Source of the DNA: Whitmania pigra
Taxonomy: Eukaryota; Annelida; Clitellata; Hirudinida; Haemopidae
Direction: 5' to 3'
Assembly (NCBI GenBank): GCA_021613335.1
Contig: JAJTWR010000353.1
Coordinates: forward strand, 597,001 to 661,000
Length of the DNA: 64,000 nucleotides
The notes under the pieces are model-generated. The model had not been told where the DNA came from. It saw only the letters and a program-made list of their open reading frames with translations, and did no database searches. Positions 48,185 to 58,551 of the stretch are shown here, in pieces; the stretch's first letter is position 1, and each line of letters opens with the position of its first letter. A program made the translations under genes and the position numbers.

Positions 48185-51100
48185 ATGTTAAAGAAATTTA
48201 AGAGAAAGATATTTGGAAGTTAGTCGACCTTTTATTAAGAATTAAATTTGGATTTACAGTAAGTTTAAAAAGTTTTGAAATTACAGGCACAAAATATTTT
48301 TTGATATGGCTAGTATTGCTGCTTGTAACCTTGGTTTTATTAAATAACCTGGCTGAAAGTGAGTTCTTTTGATTTATTGATACATTGCTATAATGACCTT
48401 GTCTTATTAATAAATGATTGATCAGAAAGTTATGGCGATTTACAAACTCCGTTATCAAAGAGATTGACTGAAAATATCAATAAAAGTGTGGTGAGAAAAG
48501 AGGTTCGAGCCAATCTGCATAGTTAGTTCTTCATAACAGTTATTAGCAATATTTAATTTTATATTTATATTATATTTTATATTTTTATATTTTATATATT
48601 TTATAATATATTAATGTATATTTTAATACATTAGCTATACATAAGCTTATCCTTACCAGCCTAAGTTAAAACTCATAATAATGTTCTAATGGGACATGTA
48701 AAATGAGTTTCTAATAAAAAAATGAGATTAATGCTAATAATATTCGAATCTATTTTTAAGCTAATTTATCAGAATATTTAAGGGCATGCTTTCAGATGTT
48801 TATGGTTATTTTTACTTATTAATGAAATTTTTAATTGAATTAATTTGTTTAGAATTGGGAGGCAGTTGCGATCCCCAGGGCTCAAAGTGTCCCGCAGGAT
48901 ATATTTCATTTCTCGTCAAGTCTGGCCAGGGAAAAGATCAATCTCCTCTGGTTTGCTTTAATGGAGAATAGTTAGATTTTTTTTGACCAGTTTTATCTCT
49001 TAAATTAAATATTGATTACATTAAAATGTCTCTTAAATAGTTAAATCTTAAATTGTCAGAGCTTAAAAACCAAAATTAGTTCATAAATTATCTATAGACT
49101 TTATTGCTGTCAAGATTTTTTACCCACATTGCTTTAACCTTTAGTTGAATTCATAAAAGGCTATAAAACTGTTGTATTTTTTTCTAGTATTATTGATTCG
49201 GAAAAGCAAAATGCCAAGAGAGGACTGAATATTGTCGTTATAAATGGTATGTTTTTAAATATCACGATGTTTTTGTAATAACTCAGTTAATGTTATGACT
49301 TCGTGTAGACAAAACCTTGGAAGTCGAAGACGTTAGGTCCTTTGACACGTTCGAATCGGGTATGTCTGATGTTTGGAATTTGTTTCTTTTGTAAATATTA
49401 CATCAATATGTATTAATTAAAGCTAAATCTTAAGTTACCGATTTGTGAATAGGTTAGTTTTCAAATAGATTTTAATTCTTTAGCAAGTTTTATAACTTTT
49501 TACAGATGCTATCCTCAAAAGATACCTTCTTTTGGGAATCCCTGAGACATTTCTGGTCCTTGTGGCTACTCTAGATGATGGGGCTTACAGGTTTGCAATG
49601 ATATTTTGACAGTTGGAGTGTTTCACATCTTTGATAATAGTCCTGTGAAGTGCTAACCATGTCTGTGTGCACTGCGCGGCCCAACGGTTAAGGCTGCGCC
49701 TCTCGCGATGGCAGTGGGGATTCGAACCCCGCTGAGGGAGCACCGTCCTAATCGTCTAGATGCGCAATGGATGTTAACAAAACATTATTTGGTAACCATG
49801 TCTGAGAAAAGATTTGATTAACAAGTTAGCTTAGAATCACTTCAAAGGAATTATATGTTTCAGTTTGTCAGCGGATAGCAGAAAGATGCTCTCCAGCTAT
49901 GGAAGCAAGCTCATCCATGATCTTGGATTCAGAGACAATTTTGTCATGCTTGGACAGAGAACACTCCTAGAAGGAGAGAGCTTTGAAAAAGTGAAATTTC
50001 TGTTTAAATTGACTCCAAGATTTTCAAGATCCTGAGATTTCGCTACGCTGTGATATCATCGGTCTTAAGCGATTGATTTCAGCTGCAACGTTTCAAATAT
50101 GTTTGAGTTTTAAATGTCACTTATTGGCCAATTTATTACTTATTATCTAATCATTTGTTGATAATAGTTTAAATAAGGCGATTATTCATCAATGAGTCAT
50201 TCTACTGGGTAAGCCAAGGTGCCATGTCAGATAACTTCATTTGAGTAATCTGTTTCCATTGAATCCATAAAACTGTGCTATTCTATAGTCACCAGCTGTT
50301 TGACTTATGTCGGTGACGCTTGGTTAAGTTGAAAATTTGTTTAAGGGGAACATGTGTTTACATATCTCAAGATTGTGGTCGATAGATTTAACAGCTTCTT
50401 AACAGTTTTGAGAATTTCAGCTGATAAATTGCTTTATTAAAATGGAGATAAAATTTATTCAAAAAAAAATTAAGTGAGATATGCAAATAAATTGATCATT
50501 CATTGACTGTATTAATTGAGATTGCATGATATTGACATCTATCTACCATTTTACATATAATTATGCTATTATAAATTTTATTAAATTTTATTAAATTACC
50601 TATGTAATAAATTATCTTCGTAATAAATTAAAATATTTAACTAAGGAAAGTTGTTTTTATGCTATTCATTTGTGATAAAAGTAATTGTTTCTCAAACTAC
50701 TGTTCTCGACTTTATTCAGATCTCTGCTAGGGCAATGTCAACAGAATTTGCTAGTGAAGTTGAAATCAAGGGATGTGCCAGCATTCCGAGTAAGTTTTGT
50801 GAAATCGAATAACCTCTTGTTTAATTTTAAATTTTATTGTTAATATTGGTTACGATTACTTTAGTGTGATACGAATATTTTTATTGATTGATTGTTCCAA
50901 TGGTTCTCATTTGTTTTTTTATTCAGTTGGAAAATTGGGAGATCTGTCCATAACCAAAATGCCACTTGCAATAGGGATTGAAAATCCTCCTTTGGGTGCA
51001 GGACTTATAAACTGTGGAGTGCCCGAGACGTGCGATGAAAATTCTTTCTCCGTCCACATGTACACTGGCTTGAAATCCGATGACATGTGCAAATTGTGCA

Positions 51101-54100
51101 TCAACGGAAGATAGTATGCACTAGTATTGATTTAGTATTGATTGGTTATGTTGTACGTCAAGCAACTTTTTTTATCTTGATATAATTGCCTTTGCCATCC
51201 GTAACAATTTCGAGCATAAAAATTATACTGATTTATACAAACCTTTCCCCAGCTTGAAATTATAGGTTTGCAAAATAATAACTAACTTAATTATAGTAAC
51301 TATAAAAGTTACTTAGTTAAATAATAAACTAAGTTAGACATTATTGGGTTTGTCTACTTCATTAATAACTTTATTGTTTTGTTGCGAATTTAGCATCTTT
51401 GCAAAGGATCTGAATCAGGCAGGAAGAGGGATCAATGTGGCTGTCATCAGTCCAAAGACCAAGGATGTCATAAAACTTGCTCACTTTGATACGTTCACCT
51501 CATGTGAGTTTCTTTCATTGGTCAATATTAATGATTTTAAACTATGCTAAATGCTAGTAATAATAATAATAATAATGATAATAATAATAATAATATAATA
51601 ATAATAATAATAATAATAACAGCAGTAGCTTATAATAGCAATTATAAATAAGTTATTATTTTATTTAGCTTAATAATGAAAACAGTATTAATAAAATAAT
51701 TAATTTCATTTGTTCAGTACGCCATTGCTTGCAAATTACATTAAAGTTGCTCAGATGAACGTTACTGTCACTGATAATAATAATAATAACAAATTATGTG
51801 AATGTGTTACTATCTAATATTTACTAATTCTTGCAGCCAGCTCAACGGCAGAGTTATTCCTGGAGATGTTGGATGAAAAAGATATCGTCATAGCGATTGT
51901 ACACGACGAAGCCTCAACCAAGTGATTTACCGACCTCATATAAATGGCCAATAACTATTAATTATCACTCACAAACATTTTTTAAACATCCCCCAGTCTG
52001 AATGTTCCCATGCAGAGGCAATTTGAGAACCTAGGAAGTTCTTTGATCAGCAAATTATCATTCCGAGACGTCTGGGTGTTTGTCGGGCAAAAGGGCATAA
52101 ATGGAAAGTCACCAATCGAGGAAGTTAGGCTTTAATTAAAATTATTCTGCAGCGGCTCATGAATAAGCTATGCTTTATATGATTTCAAGGCTGTAATTGT
52201 TATCTGTATGCTAAAAATGCATTTACCTATTGAATAATTAATACTTTGAATTTTAATTGGGTTATATTGTATATAATATTGCTTTTGAATTGAACTGATT
52301 TACAACTCAAATTCACATTATTGGGTATTTCTCTGCAGTTGAGTCAAGCAAAGTCAGACTGGCCAACTCCAATAGACAAAAGATTGTGTGTTCCCATTAA
52401 TTGTGAGACCCCTCTTGTTAAAGATGCATTTGCTTGTTGATGACTCATTCTGTCCATTTGCAGTATTTTTAATTTCTTATTTTAATTAATATAAAACTTA
52501 TACAATCATATTATTTGTGGAAAATTGACGATTACGTTTGTTGTTAAATTATTTTTCACTCAAGATTAAAAGAATTTTTACTAAATTTATTTAATAATTT
52601 TAATATTTTACGATGTTTGTCTCATAATAAGTGAGTGGTCAGGTTTCAAGAGAAGCATCAGCTCGAAAATCAGCCAAGAAGAAATTTTGCACTGAAAATA
52701 AGAACATTCTCGATGAAAGATTTTGCTCAGGTTAATGAAACAGTGTCATTTATTGTTCTTGATGACTCATATTTAAATAGCCACCACGAATGCAAGAAAA
52801 TATATTATTAACAAAAATATGATATTTTGTTGTTCTCATCTAGCTGAAAACTTGGAGAAATTAGTAGAGCCAGTACCTCATGTGCACAATGATTGGGTGG
52901 TGAACGACATATACAAGGTTCCAGTGATAATTATTCCTGGTAAGAAGTTATTTATTTATTTATTTATTTTCCCTAATAGTTATTATGCAACTTTGGACTG
53001 ATTTTTATTTTAACTTAAGGATCAAATTACAAATCTTTTCAACTGCAAATAGAAAGTCTCTTTACAAACCCTGGCATCAAGAAAAACATGATCAATGTGA
53101 GGGATTAATGATGTTATTTTTTTAAATTTAAATATAAGCTGATAAATGTCTCAAGAAGTGCTTTAAAAATTGTACAGGTCATACTAGATCGGAGGCAAAG
53201 CCTCTATACGGAACTGGCTGAGATTTATGGCGTAAGATCTCACTCCATTGTAACGACTGCAAGCAATTATGAGAGTGGGTTGAGAACATTATAATCTTTC
53301 CAACTGTTATTACAATTTTTCAAGTCCATCCATACTTTTCTTTAAGAATTCTTTGGAGAGGCCTTTGAAAAAGCTTGGAATTTGTATCCATATGAAGTGA
53401 GTCTGTCATAGCTGCCTTGTTTTTAAGTAGCATGCTTCAAAATCGTGGTGTTTTTTTGTCAAATAATTTCAGAAATCACTAATTTTCTTAGAAGAGGAAG
53501 TTATCCCCACTTCAGACTTTTTGACCTTCATCAATCAGTGCTTGACAAGTGACTTTATGTCTGATGGCACATTGTTGGGAATCTCTGCCTGGACACATCA
53601 TAGTGAGCATCTTTGTGCAGTGTAAAAAAAAAATGAAGATGATTTAGATTTACCAAATAACTTTAAATTCTTTGCTCTTCTTAGGAGTAGGTTTTGGACT
53701 GACTAAGACCTGGTACAGATCTGAGTTTTTCCCTGGCCTTGGATTTCTCATGAAGCGTGGATTTTATGCTGAATACCTCAAAGGGAAGATGGCTAATTGT
53801 TGCACTAACAGGTAATCAATCAAATTTATTAGCAGACACACGTTGTTATCAGATGTAGGACCAAATCCTGATAAGCCAGGCATGACTAGATGAAGTTTAA
53901 TAATATTCATGAGAAAGGCAAGCCCCTTCCTAAACTTAATGTCATCAAAACAGCACCAAGTGTTAGCTGATTAGTTTAGGCTTTCACTTTGGTGCATTAT
54001 ATTTTGAATTATAGATGCTGGTATGAGTTTCTATAACTAACAACATAAGGGTAAGCTCCCTTGTAAATGTCACCTAAACAGAAGAAAGCTGATTGCCAAA

Positions 54101-55326
54101 ATAGCTGTCAAAATTCAACTTTAAACCATACAACTTGTCCAAAGATAAAACCTGTTGAACCTGTAACAGCCTTGTTGCACACAAATGTTTAATTTCATTA
54201 AAATTTTGTTGTTATACTACTGCCATTTCAGGCCTTAAAAATTCCAGCAAATACAGAATCCAAAAATTGTAAACATAATTTGAAAACTAATTAATTACAA
54301 AGGTAATTTATCAATGCTCGGTGAGTTCAAGCACATATTAATGAAGACACAAGTACCAAGGAAGTGCAACTTGCTATGAGTCACACAGCGCGTTTAAAGG
54401 TAGTACATTTTTTACAATATCAGGACCTGGTTTGGATGGAAAGTTGAGGATGCAGGCAACAAGGAAATCATCTACCCAGATGCACCGAGGGCCTACAGAG
54501 TTCCATACGAGAAGCCCGCCAAGCCATCGCCACAAGATGAAATTTCTTCCAAGCTTTTTGCCACCACATCACCTACCACTCAGTTAGCAAATTTGCTTTT
54601 CTTATAGTGCAAAACTTGCATACCTTTGTTTTGACATTAAAACTGATTATTTCAAAAATTTTCTTCTAGATATGTCTTATAAAAGTGGTACTTTGCTAGA
54701 TTAAACAGCAATATTAATAGCATAATTTAATCGATATGCATAGCTATGGTCAAAATTTTAATGAATGAAAGTCTCTATTAACACATTTCAGAGACTTCAG
54801 TGTCTTGCTATCCGACACAAACATGATCCCAAGCTCCAAGTACGAGACATATTTAGAGGAATTAATCAAAAAAGGTTCACCATTTAATCAGTCATCTGTT
54901 ATGCCATGTTTGAAAAATGGCTCAAAGATTCTGCCCAAGAAATCATCTGGGTAAGCCTCACCATTAGAACAAATTAGAATAGAAATATCCAATTTGAGTG
55001 CTACTTTTTTCTTTCCAGGCACAATAGCTTGTTCAGATTGTTCACAATATTTTACAAGCAAAGCAAAGCAGACGACTTTACCCTGGCTTACAAGCTAGCA
55101 AATTGTTTTGAGTTCCATCCCACACAAGGCCTCCCAATTCCCAACATGAGAAGAGGATTGCTTAGGTAGGTCAATAGATTCAGTATGCATTATCATCTGA
55201 CTCTCCAAACAATGTTCTACTACTGCGTTCAGGATAAGTCAAAGCGAAGATGAAATCATACTGGTTGGCTCACTGACCGAATATTTCCAGCACAAACCCA
55301 AAGATGCCTCCTTAGTAGAACTGTGA
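48185..55326 (+). CDS. Type II membrane protein: two FAM3/ILEI modules plus POMGNT1-like GT13 domain
   Basis: 25 exons: 48185-48218, 48287-48358, 48426-48521, 48853-48970, 49188-49246, 49309-49359, 49506-49590, 49864-49990, 50720-50789, 50927-51113, 51394-51503, 51837-51921, 51997-52123, 52339-52402, 52632-52730, 52844-52939, 53020-53096, 53178-53274, 53347-53396, 53473-53602, 53685-53811, 54424-54582, 54792-54950, 55019-55165, 55233-55326. They close to 839 aa (human POMGNT1: 660). A basic cytosolic tail (MLKKFKRKIFG) and signal anchor (about 15-35) suggest a Golgi type II topology. FAM3 module 1 spans about 70-236 (RGLNIVVIN, FDTFES, LGFRDNFVMLGQ). Module 2 spans about 238-428 (RGINVAVIS, FDTFTS, LSFRDVWVFVGQKG, GKSPIEE). 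A GT13-like domain (about 486-825) is colinear with POMGNT1, which adds GlcNAc to O-mannose on dystroglycan. Its acidic motif reads LEEEV (574-578) and the expected catalytic Asp region reads RTWFGW (654-659), so enzymatic activity is doubtful. Confidence 0.88.
49665..49770 (+). mobile_element. tRNA-derived SINE head
   Basis: The sequence contains an A-box-like cggcccaacggttaagg and a B-box-like ggggattcgaacccc, about 40 bp apart as in a tRNA, but no foldable acceptor stem. It lies in the intron between exons 7 and 8 of the FAM3-GT13 gene. Diverged Pol III-derived retroposon is the best explanation; a tRNA gene is not supported. Confidence 0.6.
51558..51620 (+). repeat. (AAT)n microsatellite
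   Basis: About 60 bp of AAT repeats with one GAT interruption and one register slip, inside an intron of the FAM3-GT13 gene. Confidence 0.9.
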
Positions 55327-55671
55327 TACTTGGTTTACAGTTTTAAATTTAATTCTCATGACACCTTTCTATTAAGGCTTGGAGCATAAAACATAATGGA
55401 TAATCATTTTATGAGATTTTTTTCTTAGATGACACATAATCTCATTTGTTTTAATCAACCACCAGAGTTATTCTACTTCAATGATGTCGCTGTTACGATT
55501 ATTGTTTGCTTTTTAATGTCTTATGTGATATTTACGATACGCTAAACCCCCTATTTACATCTGCATAACAAGTAGAAAAACTATTGTCCTGTGTCTTGAA
55601 TTTCTTGTGAATGTACATACAAAATCGCATAAATTTTTCAGAAGAATATATGAGCGCGAATAAAAAGTAGA
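55327..55671. other. Short convergent intergenic region
   Basis: 345 bp separate the stop codons of the FAM3-GT13 gene (+) and the UQCC6-like gene (-). AATAAA on the plus strand at 55659-55664 would place the plus-strand mRNA end at or inside the coding part of the minus-strand gene. Confidence 0.5.
55659..55664 (+). terminator. Putative poly(A) signal of the FAM3-GT13 gene
   Basis: AATAAA, 333 bp after the stop at 55326. It lies 8 bp before the minus-strand stop codon of the convergent microprotein gene, so the two 3' ends probably overlap. Confidence 0.45.
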
Positions 55672-55901
55672 TCAGGAGTTATTTCCATCTTTACGCTTCC
55701 GTTTTTCTTCTTCCAACAATTTGTCAAAACCCTACAGATAATTTTGATGTGTTTTAATTAAGTAAAGATCAAGATCGCTCCAAACTTTACCGCCAGTGGT
55801 TTGTAGACTGAATGAACACACTGCGCTCCCAAAGCCATACTGATGAGGGACGCTATCCCGACTTTCAAATACTCTCGCAACGGGGCAGCTGCCGAGAACA
55901 T
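55672..55901 (-). CDS. UQCC6/BRAWNIN-like mitochondrial microprotein
   Basis: Two exons (complement), 55791-55901 and 55672-55731, encode 56 aa. The segment REYLKVGIASLISMALGAQ, followed by CVHSVYKPLA, aligns with the conserved N-terminal half of human BRAWNIN/UQCC6 (C12orf73; 71 aa), where YLK is followed by a small hydrophobic helix and a VH-x-x-Y-x-P motif. The C-terminal half is charged (GFDKLLEEEKRKRKDG), also as in the family. The human protein sits in the inner mitochondrial membrane and is needed for respiratory complex III assembly. The start at 55901 is chosen because family similarity begins there. An upstream in-frame Met was not found; the longer open frame in this region is in another phase. 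The gene is head-to-head with Derlin. Confidence 0.72.
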
Positions 55902-56344
55902 CGCACAACAGAGGACGGGAGATGTCGTTTGTTGTGTTTACATTAATTTTGGCTTGAAGCTGACGTTGCATTAAGTATTAGGATATCATTACAGAAAATT
56001 ATTATGTAAAAATGTCTAGTTATTGTTATCATTGTTTTAGAAAAAATTTAAATTATATCAACTCCATTTTATAAAAAATATGTTACATACATTTTTTTAT
56101 TTAAGTTTTGTTTTAAGGAAGTAAGATATTTTTTATGACTTGTTAATTTATTTTGACCACTAAAACAATCGTTTCCACATGTAATTGGTTACGATTCATG
56201 ATTCTTGTGTGCGTTTCGTGTTGTTTAATAGAAGAGGCGAATCGATATTGGGGTATTGGTAACGGGAGCTCGCCTGGGAACAGAATAGCGATTACTTCAA
56301 GCTTTTTTTTATCTGAGCGAAATCAGTAACGTGGGTTAATTAAG
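55902..56344. promoter_or_regulatory. Divergent promoter region, UQCC6-like / Derlin-1
   Basis: 443 bp lie between two start codons pointing away from each other. The region is AT-rich. CACGTT/AACGTG-type half-sites occur just before the Derlin ATG, but no full ER-stress element (CCAAT-N9-CCACG) is present. Confidence 0.45.
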
Positions 56345-58036
56345 ATGGCCTCGAATGATATTGGTGATTGGTACAGGAATATCCCACAAATAACAAAGTA
56401 CTGGTTTACGGGATCAGTAATTTTTCCATTAATAGGGAGAATTGGATTAGTCAGTCCAGCATCCATGGTTCTTGATTATGCTAGCCTCGTTCATAAATTC
56501 CAGGTTTGAATATCCTGTGAAACCACTGGAAACTTAAATTTAAGTATTAATGTAAATATGTTTTTAGATTTGGCGCATAGTCACATCAGTGCTTTACTTT
56601 CCAATATTTCCTCAGACGGGATTCATGTATCTATTAAATCTCTATTTCCTCTACTCCTACTCAACTCGGTTAGAGACAGGTCAATCATTGTTGTTATTGT
56701 GAACTACCTAGAGCGATTACATCAGACATTTTAACCCTTATTTTTCATTGTTTCTGAAGGAGTTTTTGATGGAAGACCAGCTGATTACCTTTATCTTTTG
56801 CTCTTCAATTCTGCTTGTTTGGTTGTATCCTTGCTTTAACTAGATTTGCAGTTCATTTATGTAGTGATATAGTGATTAGACTCCATTATCATGTATCTTG
56901 GAATCCTTAACCACATTGACATCACAGATAATAGGCCTGATTGCAGAGCTAAAGGTATTACTATGTAGAATGTTTTTTCTGCTGATAATTTATCGTTAAA
57001 TTATGCAGATTATTGGACAAATTTAAAAATTGGAAGGATTTGATGAATGACTGTATTATTAACCATTATATTGATAGAATATTTGTCTTTAACAGCTGCT
57101 TATGAATATCTTGATTCTCAGTGTCCTGTATATTTGGTGCCAATTCAACAAAGAGCAGATTGTTCAGTTCTGGTTTGGAACACAATTTAAAGTAAGTCTT
57201 GCATTTGTTGATTGTTATGAGTATCACTATTCTAAGGTTATTTTTGTTCTAACATGGAAGAGTAAATTGCAAGCAAATCCTGATTATTAGAATGATTGAG
57301 GTATTTGCTGAGGGAACTTTGTTTAAAGGCCTGTAGCACCTTTTACTTTCAGTCAATTTAGTATGCAAAAAATAACATTTGTATATGTAGACATATACAA
57401 TGAATGTGGTGATTTCTATTAGAGTTCTTTGACTATTTTATTAATTTTTTTGTAGGCTGTCTACTTGCCTTGGATTCTGGTTGCTTTCAACATAATCATT
57501 GGAAATGGGTATTCATTTTATATTTAATGAAATTGCTAATTTATTTCAGACAGTCTATATCTTTGGATCTTAGTTGGGCGAATTGTTAATAATAATGTGA
57601 TATATTAATGTGTCTAAAAGCTTATTATTACTTGCAGTGGATGGCATGATTTGTTGGGCATTTTTGTTGGCCATCTCTATTTCTTCCTCATGTTCAAGTA
57701 CCCTCAAGACTTTGGAGGATACCAACTTCTACATACACCCGGGTTCCTGTAAGCTCAAGCTATTTATTTGAAGTCTATTGAAGCTTGCTAAAGTCATCTT
57801 TATCGATGCATCTGTACTGATGGCATTCCTCAAACAGAAATATCCGATTTGAGAAGTGAAATTCACGAAGCGATGAATAATAATTGTTCGTTGTATCATT
57901 GCTTAGGTACTCATTCTTCCCAAATAGAAGAGGTGGAGTAGCTGGATTTGGAGTGGCTCCAGCATCGAGAAGACGTACAGATGAGGACAATCAAAGACAT
58001 TCTTGGGGACGTGGCCAACAGTTGGGGGATCAGTAA
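56345..58036 (+). CDS. DERL1: Derlin-1
   Basis: Eight exons: 56345-56503, 56568-56679, 56760-56824, 56928-56954, 57096-57191, 57456-57508, 57638-57748 and 57907-58036. They give 250 aa (human DERL1 251) colinear along the whole length. Hallmarks are DIGDWYRNIPQITKYWF at the N-terminus, LYFLYSYSTRLETGVFDGRP (the WR-like/rhomboid-fold region), FWFGTQFKAVYLPWIL, VGHLYFFLMFKYP and the C-terminal RRGGVAGFGVAPAS. The last residues WGRGQQLGDQ form the SHP box that recruits p97/VCP. The very small fourth exon (27 nt, IIGLIAELK) is needed to keep frame and fits the human alignment. Derlin-1 is an inactive rhomboid of the ER membrane that takes part in retrotranslocation of misfolded proteins (ERAD). 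Confidence 0.97.
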
Positions 58037-58551
58037 AAAGAATGTGGATGTATTTTAAGGAGAAATTTATTTTTAAACTACAAATTGAATAATGACTCAC
58101 GATTTAATGTAACACTCTTGGGAACAACTTGGCTAAAATAATTGTTGCCTTTTAATGTGAGGAGCACTCGTTTAAAGGGTTGAATTTTTGATTTGGTGTT
58201 GGCGAAGGTATTCGAGCGGTGGTTTCCCCGCGGCTGTGTTAGCCTGCGTCATCTTTCGAAGAAAACTGCAATTAATTGTCGTTACACTGCCATAAAATTT
58301 TTAAAACGTTCCGTGAGATAAGTGCGATTTAATTTTCTTTAGAAGAATAATGGAAAGTTATGTATTAAATTAGTATTAAAATATTAATTTTCTACAAAAA
58401 AATACTATTATTACCACAACTAATTTGAGGAGTAATAGTATTTTAAATACGTTTGAAGCACCAAGTACAATGTTTTGATTTCGCGCCTGGGGTTTAAGAG
58501 TGAATATTTTACCGATACTAGTATAGTGTCGTCTGATTTAACTTTTTAGTT
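58037..58551. other. Intergenic region between Derlin-1 and SNAPC3
   Basis: 515 bp between two plus-strand genes. It should contain the Derlin 3' UTR and the SNAPC3 promoter. No repeat or further gene was seen. Confidence 0.4.

Noticed and set aside
49676..49745. Possible tRNA gene (A- and B-box-like motifs)
   Set aside because: No acceptor stem pairs, the anticodon arm does not fold and the boxes deviate from consensus. A SINE head fits better.
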